From: Gonatopus flavifemur
Taxonomy: Eukaryota > Arthropoda > Insecta > Hymenoptera > Dryinidae
Reading direction: 5' to 3'
Assembly (NCBI GenBank): GCA_018340375.1
Contig: JAFFJZ010000003.1
Coordinates: 2,356,001-2,420,000 of the forward strand
Length of the DNA: 64,000 nt
Under the pieces are notes generated by a model, which was given only the letters and a program-made list of their open reading frames with translations, ran no database searches and had not been told where the DNA came from. Made by a program: the position numbers and the translations under genes. Shown here piece after piece: positions 1-13,102 of the stretch. Position 1 is the stretch's first letter. Each line of letters opens with the position of its first letter.

Positions 1-3000
1 CAAGTCACGTAACGTATTTTTTCCTCCAAACCTTCTTCCCTAACGACGAGGAAAAGGAAAAATTGCTCCACTTCGTACAAAATTTTTCTGCAACCTCAGA
101 GGGTCGATAAAAAATGTCTTCTCGATGGATTTCAGGTCATCAATTGATTTTAGTTTGAAAATTCTAATAAAATTATACAACTGTTTCTTGCCTGCATCAT
201 AATCAGTTATCGTGTTTGAATTTCGATCGTTGGGCCCAACGATACAATCTGCTTATTGGATCTTATTCGGTTATGTCAATCATACGCTGTCTAATTCCTA
301 TTCAGTGATAAGAAGAACTAACATTACAGCTATTCGATTAGATAAAATCCTCAATTAGCCTGTATAATTTTCTGATTGGACCTCAGATTCATCAGTTTAT
401 GAGATTTGGTCGGAAACGTTACGTTTCCTTCAACCAGGGAGAATTATCTACAAATTATGTTGAATTATTCATCAACGTGATGTGTGATTGACTGAAAATA
501 TTCCATGAAACTGAAATGCAACGCGATTCATCAATGAGAGATCGGTAAAACAGATGCGTCATGTAAGATGCAAAATCGAAAAGTAGGATGAGAATGTAGG
601 GGCGTGCATTAAATATGCAGACGGTGCAACAGAACTCACATTGTCAGGCAAGCAGTCATGAATGTATATGATTCTAACTGATAAGAGAAATAACTTTAAC
701 CACGATCATAATTCAAACCAAAGCACTTGTTTATCATGCCAGGTACGTGTGCGAGTATAATAATCAGTACCATGAAAAGTTGATGCAATATTTCTTTCAT
801 AGGAGACGTATGCCATACTGCACCTTAGAGTAATATGCATTGAGTCGTATAGAAGATGAAAATTTCCGTTATTGCTATTCCCCTACTTATAATTATTTTT
901 CATGGTGCTTTGAAATTGTGGAATATTTCAAACTTGTTCAGAACTTCGAATCACGTGGCGAAGAGGGAATATATTGGAATTTGAAATTTGAATTTGACAC
1001 AAAGGAGCCAAAGTGTTGAGTTACACAACAGAAAAAGGGCATTAACTATTCAATTATGCGGTATGCGATAAATGCTGCTGGGTGCTTGTGTTCTGAATCC
1101 AATCTCAAATCCCTCATATTTCGAAAAAAATGTTGTTAAGGAATTATTTCACATTCATGTTGTCCTTATTCTACGATCAATTTACAACGAGTCTCCCAAA
1201 GATAGCCCTCAATATGTATTTTATAATCGAAATATTGCTAATTATGAAACCAATAACAGATTTTCCCATCTCTTCTGACTATAATCTTTCGTTTATTCGA
1301 ATCGATAACACATATGAATTCCGCATTCGATATAACGAATTCGATCAGAGTTTCCACTGTTAAACGATCAAGTACAAGAGATAACGTACACGAAATAGTG
1401 AGAGGCAAAACTCAAACATTGAAAACTCTACCACTTGAATGGAGCGAAACGAAATGTTTCGAACGAAGATCAGATCCCCGACCAAATGCAATTCATACCT
1501 AGATATCCGATGAAATTAAGATATCTGTGTATAAAGATTCGAAGATACGTTGTTATCATTAATTACATTCGGAAATGTTTGACACAAATTTAATCAGATA
1601 TAAAATATAGTAATTGAAACCGTCATTTCAACAATCGTCATTTCTTTCTTGTTCAAATTATAGATTGTATTTTGGAATTCATGAAAATACATCGAGTCTG
1701 TTAAATGCATCCATATTTCAAGCAGATATATTCCAGGAATCGATTATCCCTAATTAACTTTGTTTTTCATGAATTTATTATCATTTGAAAATATCTTATT
1801 ACGATATTCTCCATTATTTGTGTTCCGTGAAAGAAATATAATTGGAGATATATCCATGTTAATGAGTTCAATACGCAATTAAAACAAATTATTGTTTTCC
1901 ATAAAACAGAAGAATCGTATAGTCAGTTTTTCATGCTCCGTATCAGTCCCAAATGGATATGATATACTCGTATTTCAAAAGCGAAACGATTCACAATCAT
2001 GAGTGTATGCGAATTATTTTCTTCGAAATTCATGAGAATCAAATTGATATGAATCCTGAAGAACTTTCGAGAGGAGAAGAGGAATATTTCGAATCGGTGC
2101 TGAAATTGGAAATATCATTCAGTTCAAGTTATTTGAACTCCAAAGGAACTAATAAAAGTGTCTTTTCCTCACTTCACTTGAGCATAATCCTGTGATCGAG
2201 AAAACTATTTGAAATACTTGAGTACAGTCGAGCGTGGTCTGAAAGGCAAGATGCCGTTTCTATTTCCTTTACGTCTCACAAGATTTTCTAGATAACTGAA
2301 ATTCTGTGCATTACAAATTTTCGTCATCGAAACAATTGGAATGGAAAAGCTTCATTATTCCATGAACATCGATATTTTCGTCAGAAAATGCAGTGAAACA
2401 AAAACTGGAATCATTGCTGGATGTACAAAATATTGGGATTGAACAATCAAAGAAGACACAAGGAAAAATAATTCATGAATATCTGGAGAACTATGTTTCT
2501 GCTGTCATAATTATTTGCTTAATAGTATAAATATATTTTTTCGTTATCCAAATACCAATCACGCACTCTGTGCTATCACAGCTACGAATTCCTGCGGTGA
2601 CAGCCAATGCATAGCTATAGTTTCGACTATTTGAGCTGCATTGCCAGGACTCTGTTCATTAAAGATCTGACGGAATACCCTTCCAACTCGTTTGAAGGAA
2701 AATTCCGCGGTAATTCTCCATCCGAGCTCTCCAAATCGAAAAAAATATTCTCTTTGAGATCGTATTTGTATGAATTGAAATTTGTTTTATGGAAAATCAC
2801 GATAAATGAGCGAATCGGTCGAAATAACCCACCGAAAACGAATTTTTCCAATGTTTTGGAAGCGATCGAATGCCGACTACTAAAGATACCTGATTAAAAA
2901 AAAACACGTCGAATAAGCATCAATGGAAAGGAAGTACCAAATTCACCACATGATCCTGAAAATTAATAGAAAAGTATTAGAAAAAGTATTGAAAAATGAA

Positions 3001-3160
3001 TTATGAACAGCATTGAAACCGCAGCTGTACACTAAAAGACTGAGTTCATGAATATTCAGAAAAGTAACTTTCAATTTATTGGAAAATTTACCATAAGTCG
3101 ATAGTTTCACTGTCAGAAATAACAATAAAACCTTTGATATTTGCACTACGAATTCTCGGT
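1..3160. other. AT-rich non-coding stretch
   Basis: I see no gene here. All six frames are broken by stops at the density expected for AT-rich DNA. The longest frame (2607-2897, + strand, 96 codons) has no flanking splice signals or recognisable motif and I treat it as chance. The only distinct structure is the palindrome at 226-243. The stretch is probably intergenic or intronic. Confidence 0.6.
226..243. repeat. Perfect 18-bp palindrome
   Basis: ATCGTTGGGCCCAACGAT is identical to its own reverse complement with no spacer, and its GC-rich centre stands out in AT-rich surroundings. Symmetry with no loop suits a dimeric DNA-binding protein site better than an RNA hairpin. No known factor is recognised. 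It may be chance. Confidence 0.55.
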
Positions 3161-3168
3161 AAACTCAC

Positions 3169-3199
3169 TAAGAATATTTTTCAGCGATCCTCTTTTTCC
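3169..3199 (-). other. Weak mini-exon candidate (31 nt)
   Basis: On the - strand a CAG|G acceptor-like site is followed 31 nt later by a TTA|GTGAGT donor-like site. The upstream tract is not clearly pyrimidine-rich. One frame is fully open (starting G-K-R-G-S). If spliced after the 11091-11125 candidate, the frame would run into TGA after a few codons. Such acceptor/donor pairs arise often by chance, so this is kept only as a low-confidence mark. Confidence 0.1.
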
Positions 3200-5390
3200 C
3201 TGAATTGACAATCATTTTTCTAAATATTAGAAATAAATTGTTTATTATTAATAAACTCGGTATTTCCATGTACACAACTATTGATTTATTGCGGGGAGCT
3301 GGAAAATATATTCGTTAAGAAGGTTCTCACTGAATTCAAAGAAGAAACAGGATTTGGATGATAAAAAATGACAGTGATGAAAAACTCCAATTACTCCAGG
3401 AAAGCAGAAAAGGGCCATGTCACCCTCTCACAGGAGAAGAAAAGGTGTTTAACAAGTGAAATCAAGGGAATCCGTTTGCATAATAAGAAGAAAACTACTT
3501 CAACATCACAGTAAAGACTGAATGGACTCGAGATAACGTTTCAAACGTGAAGAGAAGAAAAGCAATTTCATTGCGTATCCCGAGCGTAATTCTTCTCATA
3601 CACAAGATACTCTAAGTAAATATCTCAGATCTGATTGAAAGGATTTTTCCAATGATGGAATCCTTGAACGTTTGAAACAATCATATACCGTGTTCTACAA
3701 ATTTCTATATTGATATAATATCGTAAGAATGACACGAAAAACATCGCAGGGTAGAAATGAGAATGGGCTCATTCCAGGCACCGTTCGGCCTATGTTGGAA
3801 TGATCTGGGTCTGAATAGGGCCTTGAATGGTCCACTGCTCTATGGAGGAAATTTGTATGAGAATATTGGAAATTCAAGGAATCCTTTTCTTTACACAAAA
3901 ATTACAAGTTATGAGAACGTAACCTTCGCATAAGAAATAAATTTTTTTCTCAAAAAATTCCTGACCGGTCTGTGTTGTGGAAGTAAAAATGAATTCAATT
4001 GATTCCAAATAAATACTCATTGAATGTCAAAAATATCTCACACGAAATCGCATATTTAAATATTTTTTTTCAAACCAATCGCAAGATACGCAATTGGAAA
4101 CTTCAAACATTTTAGAAAGACAGCTTTTAAATTGATATAAGGTTCGAAAATGAGTCGCGGTGATTCAATTGAATCGAATATGAATCGATAATTATGTAAA
4201 CACAAATTGTCCAAAATACTGGAACAATTGAAATCCAGCGCATCGAAAGATCTCCAATTCATTCCACTAAATTTGTATAAAATCGCATAATTGATAGAAC
4301 TCTCCACAGAGTGGTGCGAATGTATTCTTTCTCCCACATGAATTGCATTTAGAGTTGTGAATGAAAAAGATACGTGAGAATAAACTTTTAATCCAATAAT
4401 ACGACTGTTAACCAAATGAAACGTGTTTGAAGAGAATATTAAACAGAACAGAAGTAATTTTGCGATGTCGTTTCATTTATATCGAGCTTGAGAGAGCGGA
4501 AACAGATCGAAAGCCGAATGAAATTTATGTTTCCAGGCGTTACTTTAACGTAATCGTTTCTCATTCGAACATATATCATTTTACAACTTCGAACTCCTCA
4601 TTTTGTTTTGTTGTGCGAATCAACTGGAATAATTTATCAGTATTTTGGACACCAAGCAAATCCATGCTCATTCTGGTGAAATGTTTTCAGTTTCACACGA
4701 TCTATTTAAGATGAGTCCAGTCTTGAATCGAATGATGAACGAGCACGACATTATTGTTCGAAGTTCGAGGATTGTACAGCGAAAAAAATAATTCATTCGA
4801 CCGAATAAACTAAATAATGTTAGTCGTGAAAATTAGTTCAACTTCAAAAACAGCAACTGAAGTTTCAATTATCCAAATATTAACAACTGTATCCAGTTAT
4901 TGGAACTAATTTGCAGTGAGGGTAACCAATTATTTTTTTCGGTGTACGAAAATTTATATTCGCAAAAATATTTCGAACCTGCTGGAAGATGTGGGGAATT
5001 TTTTGGAATATTTTTTGTACATATCCCCACCCCAAGGAACAAACTACTTCGAATCAAGTTGATGCGTCTTCCCAAAATGCTGAATCCACTCGATGATTCC
5101 TTACCTGTATCAATTACCATTCAATCATTAAAAAAAAGTTTTCTGTTTCATAGGGTTCCTTCCAGTAATTTCATGAAAATACTTCGATTATCCAAATACT
5201 TGCAGAGCATTTACAAGTCTTTAGTTTTTCACCAGCGCATGTTTTACAAATAGCTCGAGTATTTCTCTTCATTACCACAATTCAGCTTCTCGCCGTAGAA
5301 TAGCATTGCATTGTAAAAATGAAATCTTACGTTAAACAAATCAACTTCTATGCACAAACTTCATCAGGAAAGCCGTCAGAAGAAGATTAA
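3200..5390. other. AT-rich non-coding stretch
   Basis: No gene is supported. The - strand frame at 4056-4415 (119 codons) is the longest. It begins without a convincing start, has no splice context and lacks recognisable domains. Homopolymeric A/T runs are common and no repeats stand out. Confidence 0.55.
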
Positions 5391-5394
5391 GAGG

Positions 5395-5695
5395 TTACGC
5401 TTTTGAGTATAAGTTCAGCGTCGTAAGAATTTCGAGTCTTTGTGTAACCATCGTTATGAACATTAGGTTCCCAATGGTTGATTTGTGTTCGGTAAGAAAG
5501 AATCGCGTTAAAGATTTGTGTGCTCTAAAAGCTCGAAAACTTGGAAACGCGAGAAGAAACACGGTAAAGAGGTATTCATATTCAAATAACTCTGGCTGGC
5601 CGACGCCGACCGGATCGAACAATAGGAAAGCATTTAAAGTTTCCATCGCCCCGAGTAATTCACAAGTACACCGAGAGAATCGCACACATCTTTAA
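5395..5695. other. Locally GC-richer block, open on both strands
   Basis: Overlapping frames are open on both strands (5456-5695 + and 5395-5685 -), in a segment with a short GC-rich core near 5595-5615. The + frame contains a TTCG|GTAAGA donor-like site at about 5490. Neither translation shows a domain I recognise. It could be a coding exon, a conserved non-coding element or chance. The composition shift is the main reason to mark it. Confidence 0.2.
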
Positions 5696-5699
5696 CGTA

Positions 5700-6940
5700 G
5701 AAGATCGAATGAAGTTCTTTCGGTAAATGCCTTTAATAAGAACATTCGTTTTCCTGATAACTCGTTAACAAAATGTGACACCAACATTCATTCCTTTTGT
5801 GCAGAAAATAATAGACCATTATTTTCTCTGTAAGAATCGTGGAACCTTTGACTTTTTATTCGTTGTCGTGGAAAAATATATACCGATCGTTCTTCTTATG
5901 CTTCGCGTGAGTTTTGTTTTATTCAAGAGAACAATAAAAACGAGCAGGATGTAGGGCAATTTTCAAAGAAACTTTTTGATTTGTCTAAAACGTCTCCAAG
6001 AAAGAAAAATCCCTATTCAATTATTCAGAAAGATTTATTGAGAGCACTTGGAAAAATTTGTGAAATATGTATGACCAGGTGGATGAAGATGTGTATGTTC
6101 AACTACTTTAGAGTACAAAATTCAAGTTTCATTTCTTACAGCACATTCCCAATATTACCAACATATATCTCGAAATTTTGGCGATAATGAGTCAAAACTG
6201 GACATTATTCATGTCCTTTTTTGAAATTATCGAAGTTTGGTAATGTGACACGAGTGGTAGAATTTTTAAAAACAATTGATACTTCTCATATTTGCGTATT
6301 TCAAGTCGTTCAACATCCAAACAAAATTGACTTCTCACAACCCTGAACATCCCGCCCCAAGCACAAATATGAGAAGTCTTCCTTATTGTATAATATTCCG
6401 TTCTCACTCAGTGCCACAAAGTTTAGAGGGTCAAGAAAACTTTTTAGTACATCCAACAACCACCACGAACATCCAAATCTTTCATATTATTCTGTAGTAC
6501 TGCGATTGCTACATGCGTTATGCAGCTCACGATATAAATTATTCATCCCTTAATTTCGTGAAATACATGTTGTGTAAAATATGAGATGAAGTAGGAAGTG
6601 TGAAATGAATGTGGATTCAGTGGAATAGTGAGTGATGTTTTGATGAAGAAAATGAAAAATCGTGGATAAACTTGAGCAAGTTTTTTTGTAGCTAGCTAAT
6701 CAAGATGATGAGTGCGTGTCGTTGGATACTCAAGACTATCAATCTTGGTACAGAACACGTACCGGTGTCTACGTCACGTGTTCGGGAAGATACGATGGAT
6801 AAATGAGAGGTGTGGATACGAGACGGAGGTATGAAACAGCAACATATGTATAAGAACGTCGAAAATATATCTAACGATTGGTGTTTGTTCCGTACAGATG
6901 TCTAAATGAACTGATGATAGGGAATAATCAAACAAACTTC
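5700..6940. other. AT-rich non-coding stretch
   Basis: No gene, repeat or RNA was recognised. The sequence just before the LINE tail (about 6600-6900) is less A/T-homopolymeric and could be a further-decayed part of the same element, but no reverse-transcriptase motif could be read in it. Confidence 0.5.
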
Positions 6941-6949
6941 TCATTCACA

Positions 6950-7274
6950 ATGTTGGAAATAACTGAAATATTGGATAAAATTGAAAGAAGGTTAATGAGA
7001 AATCTTGGATGCAAAATTCGGATTCATGCCGATTAAATTGGTGGTAATAAGATTTTATGAACGGAGCTTACAAACTGTGTAATAATTCTCAAAGATCATG
7101 GACTTTTTTATACCTCTTGAGAAGTTTTTCACTAACGAAAATATCAAGGAAAAAGCTCTTCATGGGCGGAAGAGAAATATTGGCCATCCACGCTTAAGAG
7201 TCAATGGATTCAAGAAAGAATTCCAAGCACGTGTGAATGTGGTGGAGAATAAGAAAGAGAGGTCATCTAGTTGA
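6950..7274 (+). pseudogene. Decayed LINE, C-terminal tail of ORF2
   Basis: Two open blocks on the + strand match the layout of the region after the reverse transcriptase in several LINE clades. The first (6950-7036, about 28 codons) carries IERRLMRNLGCKI, resembling the post-RT 'fE.k.lR.ilG' segment. About 55 codons later, 7152-7274 carries GRKRNIGHPRLRVNG, resembling the 'g.r..GRPrlRW.dgv..D' tail motif. The spacing agrees with those elements. The blocks are in different frames and separated by stops, so the copy is dead. No RT core, 5' end or poly(A) tail was found. The family assignment is from motif memory, and RTE- or CR1-like is the best guess. Confidence 0.38.
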
Positions 7275-10225
7275 GCACCCGAGGTATCTTTAACGAGTCG
7301 GAAAACTTTTCCAACGAATTATTGAATTTTCATGTGGTATTAAAAATAGAAAACGTAGACATTGGAAATCACATTGCTCAACACCTTCGAAGATCTGAAC
7401 TATTCGTCAAAGGGATTCAACGATCATAAAGATATTGGAAAATCATAAAATACTTCGATGAGATTTAACACAGTTTCGGACGATTAAATCAGGAAGTGAA
7501 ATACTAACATTGGTGATTTATCAGTTCTTATACCCATGTCATGTGGATTTTTCTGTATTTGCAGGGTTGAAAAAAATTTATAAGCATCACGATACAAGAA
7601 GGGAAAAAAAAACATTAATATGGTAGCATTGAAAACTCTTGATCTTGAAGATGTTTGAAATCGCAGAGACAATTTTCTTGAATTTTAGTAATGATAATGT
7701 ATTCACTTTGTTTATGAAAATTTGGATCTTCAGGTTGTTCTTCTCTCAGTGCACGTATTTCTAGCTTGGAAATTGACATGAGTGAGTGCATGAAATAAAC
7801 TTTCCAAAACCATAGACTCGATCAAAAATCATCTTGGACGTTTCGAACAATACTGAAACATAATTCATGCACTATTAATCACAAAAAGCTTCCTTCTGCT
7901 ATGAAAAGGAAAGATACGTACTTTCTCATCTCGATTCAGGATGCAATCTCTTACAAGGTGTGAGTTCGAATCCAACATATATATGAGGTGTTTGCTGCTC
8001 AGTGCGATATAATGCATCCATCAGACATGATGATTCAGCTGAACCAAGGTTTGCTAGTTTTCATTGGCTCCTATTATCAAGTAAATGCATTTTGACAACT
8101 CAATACAAACTATGAAAAATGAAATATCCATCCCATTTGTAAGAGGAATAAAGACTTTGAGAAAAATCCCACACGTAGGAATTGCATCAACGATGCATCC
8201 AGAAATCCACATTACATTCAAAGTTCTAACATAACTATCAACCATACTCGGAAATGAAAATTTGGTACGTCATCCAAATCCACTTCAAAAAACTTATCGA
8301 ATAGCATCTGGGACAACATTTTTTTCCCCAAATAAATATGATTATTATATACCTTTTCCCTTGAAAAAAGGAGAACATCGATTCCTGTCAGAAATTCTTC
8401 ATTTTATGTTTCTTTTTCAATCTTGTCGCACGGTTCTACAGTATTGTTCTCATTTTCGTGAAGAGACGTCAATTTCATCTACCTTCGTTTCTCCGATGAC
8501 TGGAGAATTAATAAAATATGAGAAGGGAAGAGAGAGAAGGAGCGTCTATTTCTCTACCTTCGATGATTGAAAAATTAATGAAGTGTAAAAGTACATCACA
8601 TTCTGAATGTACAGTGAGTTTTGTGGTGTAAATAGACAAGTACGTGTACGAAAATGTAGAACGCTTTCCTTTGAAACTTGATGGGAAAATTTGGTAAAAG
8701 GTGCGCATCATAGTTCCAAACAACTTTGCGATGCAAATTTATGGATGACACATATACGACTCATGGAATTTACAACATGTAATATGAAATCGTGGAAAGT
8801 TTTGACAGGATATTCCACGTTTATCGAATTTCCATGACAATCTTCGATGAATAATGCCGTATAATCCACCAATACTCATCGCCGTGATTGAGAACCAAAT
8901 ATAAATATACTGATAATGAAATTAATAATGAACATCAGTGACATGCTCGGAATGCAACTTTTATTCCTTTCTATTGTTTTCCAAAATTTCATTAGCATAA
9001 AAATAAATCCAAGTTGTAAGAGTGATCAGAATTATATACAATTTGTAAACGTTTTTTAATATGGTCTGAAAATTTGAAATGATGTTTACGAATCCAATAT
9101 CATCATCAAGATATCCAATAATTCCAACCTTTCCACGTCGAATTTTGTTGATAATTGAAAAAATATCATTCGGTAAATATTCTTCTCATTTTCAAACTCA
9201 TCAAACTTCATTCAACGCTCTTTCCCCAATTATTCTCTCCCTCTCCGTTTTGGTCCCTGGTACAGTGTAGAGAAATTTATATTTTCGGTATTAATATTTC
9301 ATTAATCGCTTCCCTCTGTTGCCGAAACAAATATTTAGTGACAATTTCTGGACATAACAATCCACTCATTTGGGAAATGTGAAAACTCATTTCAAATTCC
9401 ATACAGTTCATCTTTTATTCTTCCCCTTTCTGTCATTCTCTATTTGCAATCCACAATCTATTTCGAATCCCCTCATTCATTGCCAGTAATCAAGTTTGTT
9501 ACTCAAGAGACTCGTGAGGGCAGAATATTAAAAAACATAACAAACATAGGTAAAACATAACAAGTCGTGGATTTTTTAGTTTAATTTCGAATAATTAATA
9601 TCATAAGTATTCATCATCGAAACCCTTCCATGATTTTCAATCAATATTGTAATTCTCAGAGTAATTACAGGGATTGCAACTTTTAACGAACGCATGAGGG
9701 TATTTTCGTGAAAAATTGATTGAAAATGTATTGAGAAGAACTCCAATTAAAAAAAATTCATCAAATGCATATGAATCGATTCGAATAAAATTTTGCAAGA
9801 TTCAATGAGTTTTGCATCGAAATAGTCTTTTGAATCTATCGAATTTGACAATATTCAATAGATTTCTCCAACAAGAGAAAGAATCCTTGAAGAAAATTCA
9901 CCACGAGTTCGGAAAAAAATATAGAGCATTTTATTTATCGTTTATATTACGAGTTTTTTTACCTTCCTCTCAAGCCGAACACATTCATAATTTCTAATTA
10001 AATTCTCATAAAATCAATATGGATTAAATTTTGAGGAAGTCATTCTTTATTTTCGCAAACTTTCTTTTCCTATTTTCTCTTCTAGAATGAAAATTCCGCA
10101 AACAAAAATAGGGAACAAAGAAGACTTTTCAACAAAAGTTGACGCAAAAATTTCAATTCAAAGCACATTACGATGTAATTAATTAGTTATGAAATTCAGC
10201 TTACGATATCAAGCATAAAATCCCT
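7275..10225. other. AT-rich non-coding stretch
   Basis: No gene is supported. Frames at 8262-8570 and 9079-9382 are short, lack splice context and show biased A/T-rich codons. A tRNA-like 'GTTCGAATCC' string at about 7965-7975 was checked and has no pairing T-stem. Confidence 0.55.
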
Positions 10226-10227
10226 CC

Positions 10228-10247
10228 CTCTCTCTCTCTCTCTCTAC
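10228..10247 (+). repeat. (CT)n microsatellite
   Basis: About ten uninterrupted CT dinucleotides, preceded by CCCTCC. In insects such GA/CT tracts often bind GAGA-type factors and lie near promoters. Here it sits about 0.9 kb from the 11.1-kb candidate, but no functional link can be shown. Confidence 0.85.
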
Positions 10248-10640
10248 GTACGCAGTAATCTGGTATCACAATTACAGACGGGTGCACGCAAGTATAACTC
10301 GCTTGGGACAATCCTATAAAGATTGATCTCGTGATAACCGAAATGACAGTATATCGTCGATATCCGTTCGTATCCCGTATCCTTTTCGGGCACGAAGAGA
10401 CTATGATGGATGTAGGATCGAGAGATACTACCCATTGAACATCAAATCAAATGAATCGCGAATATTGTCTTTCCGTGTAGTGCCTCTCAAATCGCATTGC
10501 TCAATTTTTTCAGGCTGTTCTTGCGTAGGCTCTTTTTCCCCTCCCAAGTGAAGTGAGAGCTTCGATCTGTAATTCTCACTCCATGAAATATGGGAAAAAT
10601 ATTTCCCCTTAAAATAGACATTTTTTGTGATAGGTTCCTG
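10248..10640. other. Moderate-GC block with hairpin, no gene seen
   Basis: This stretch is less AT-biased than its surroundings. It contains an imperfect hairpin at 10367-10396 (TTCGT..TCCCG against CGGG.ACGAA around a 9-nt loop). Short open frames occur on the - strand (10244-10435, 10428-10646) but are not recognisable. It may be a conserved regulatory block. Confidence 0.25.
10367..10396. repeat. Imperfect hairpin
   Basis: Arms TTCGTATCCCG and CGGGCACGAA can pair, with one or two unpaired bases, around TATCCTTTT. It is too short for a precursor microRNA. It may act as DNA or may be chance. Confidence 0.4.
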
Positions 10641-11090
10641 GTTCATTGCATTTCATTCGAAGGATAAATGCATTCACGATTAGATCTAATGATATTTATG
10701 AAGATATTATCTACACATTGACCGAGTTATTCTGTTCGAGTATGATTGGGAATCATAGGGGCGCGTCTAATGCCAAATGTTTCATGTACCGTTGGAAGTA
10801 TTGGAAAGTATAATATACACAAAATATTGAAACAATCATAATTCAAAAATTCCATAAGAACTCAAGTAATATCATTTGTATGGAAAATTCTATAATTTTT
10901 CGGGGAAATATTGTAAGGTGATGTGATTAAAACACTGTCAGGGAGGGTACACATTATTAATTACAATCACAATGGAAATTTCTCTGTTCGATTACTAGGA
11001 ATAGAAGATAACTATCAAAGCAGATGACAAACGTTAACAGAAAACGAACTGAAAATTGAACGATGGACACCTAGGTAGAGGCGAACTCAC

Positions 11091-11125
11091 CGGGATACCG
11101 AGACGTCGCCTGATGCACCCTTCGC
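11091..11125 (-). other. GC-rich mini-exon candidate, or TATA/initiator start
   Basis: Read on the - strand, GTCACAG is followed by 35 nt of about 66% GC and then CCCG|GTGAGT, a near-consensus donor. All three frames are open; in phase 0 it gives AKGASGDVSVS plus two bases. The composition changes at both putative junctions. Alternatively, TATAAA at 11143-11138 lies 32 nt upstream of the A in TCAGG (11111), which is core-promoter spacing and would leave only 21 nt before the donor. The acceptor's pyrimidine tract is weak. If it is an exon, phase 0 matches both the 13.8-kb first exon and the 18.4-kb candidate. No protein family is recognised. Confidence 0.27.
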
Positions 11126-11129
11126 CTGT

Positions 11130-13100
11130 GACATAAATTTATACCTATAAACGTGGCCCAATTTTTCTATACTTCTTGTCTATCGTTCTTCTTCCAGAAT
11201 AAACCCACCGTGACTATGCTCATAATATGATTCTATCAAGAATATCATTTATCATCTTGAATTTTGAGCTTTTTAGTCAATTTCCGCAGGTTTTCTTTTT
11301 CATGTGCATTTATATTATACCAAATCAAAAAGTTATATTGAAGAATTCATATGCAAATGCATAGTAGAGTCAACTTTATATTCAGATATTAAATTTAATA
11401 CCCGAAAGCTGGATAAAAATATTGTCCTCGACACTACAGTCGAAAAAAATAATCAAATTCTGACTCTCATTGTACATTCCTCTTCTACTCGAGAAATTTA
11501 AGGGGAAGGATTTTATTTCGAATAGAATTGACAATAAGTACTCGAATAAAAATGAGATTTTCCTACTCCACACCTGCATGTATACTAGAATATTGAAATA
11601 ACGTAGTAAAATAAAGTTTGTCAATTGAATTCAAGCGGTTTGTAATAATTTTGTATCAGAGAAACTCCTCGATGTGGAAATTTGTTTGAATATTTAATAC
11701 TATTTATAGAAGCTTTTACAAGTATCATCGAGGCACGAATGTAAGCGCTCAACTATTTATAGCTTAGATAAGACAGGATAAGATATCGATTTTGTGAAAT
11801 TATGGTTTTTTTTTATTTTACTTTAATAATTCAACAACAAATTTCTTAGTTTCAAAAGTTTTGAGTTTTCTGAAATTGTAATGAAATTTGGTGTTCCAAA
11901 TTTTTGTACATTTTTTATTTTTGTGTGGAATCTTGAGGATATGAAAATACGCTATGATCGATATGTTTTTTTGACATATCTTTTGCTAAAAACGCACACA
12001 AAAATCACCCTGTGTTTCACAATTGTTTGGGATAAATTTTGAAAAATAATCTCACTCCTCAATAATACTGGTTCACAAAATTCTGAAAATGTTGGCTGGA
12101 AACGATTCATTGGATTAATTTTCATTGTCATCGCACTCTATTATATCGCTGGGAAGAAATTCGAACGGCATCGATCTTCAACCTAATTTTGTTTAATAAC
12201 GTTATTATCTCATATCTCTCTTCATTTAATTACGTTTTAGTCCCTCAGAGCTGGGAATAGCGTTGCGAGATAATTCATGCATAGACAATTCAAGTTTGAA
12301 AATTTCCATGAAAAAATGCTCTCTACTCCGAGATTGATGGATAAATAAAGTATAGAAAATGACAAATGTTTCAAAAACCGTGAAGAGTTCGATTCAACTT
12401 GACGTGATATATATTTCATCACCTTAAACTTTCCAACGAGGTACGTGGCAAAATAACCAAAGGGACAGATTCAATTTATAAAGTTCGGAAACGAGCAAGA
12501 AAAAGTTCGATTTCCAAAGATGGTGATGAAAATTGTTTACCACTGTATCGAGATTCGATACAACAGAGTTGTAAGTAATGGGAAAAAAACGAAAGTTACA
12601 AAAGTCACGAACGGTAGAATGACTCAGTTGCAGACCAACTTGAAATTTTCTTACAATTCTAAACGATATCACACCATTATAACGAGAATATCGTAATTGA
12701 CCGATGCTGGGAATAATTTATTAGAAAAGAGAAAAAAACGAGCCGGAACGCTCGACGACGGGTGCAATTACGATAACGATCGTAACATCCAAGAACCTGT
12801 TGCGACGTTATTAGTTTTCTGCATTCGCGATTCGTTGCCCGTTCCTCGATTTCCGCCCAATTCTTTGTCATTTCACAATTTAATGCTCTACGATCGAAGC
12901 CTATAAAATTCGAACGTGAACCATTTAACCGGCGGATTCATTCACAACAGTTGAGGAAGGATCGAATAGAATTTTAGATTCGATTTTTTAGAATTTACTT
13001 CAACGAACTAACCGTTCGAAGAGTGATTAAAATATATGTATACTCTGAAATACAAGTACCTGTTGCAACTTCATCATCATCATTGTTGTATTTCATTCTG
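11130..13100. other. Mostly AT-rich non-coding stretch
   Basis: No gene is recognised. At 12420-12900 consecutive short frames are open on the - strand (12424-12672, 12677-12871) and partly on the + strand, with slightly richer composition. Neither translation looks like a known domain. The rest is A/T-rich with homopolymer runs. Confidence 0.45.
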
Positions 13101-13102
13101 TT

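Noticed and set aside
4056..4415. 119-codon - strand frame
   Set aside because: No start context, no splice signals and no recognisable motif. Several frames of this length are expected by chance in AT-rich, CGA-rich DNA.
7955..7985. tRNA-like GTTCGAATCC string
   Set aside because: The putative T-stem does not pair (GTGAG opposite CCAAC) and no A-box or acceptor stem lies upstream.
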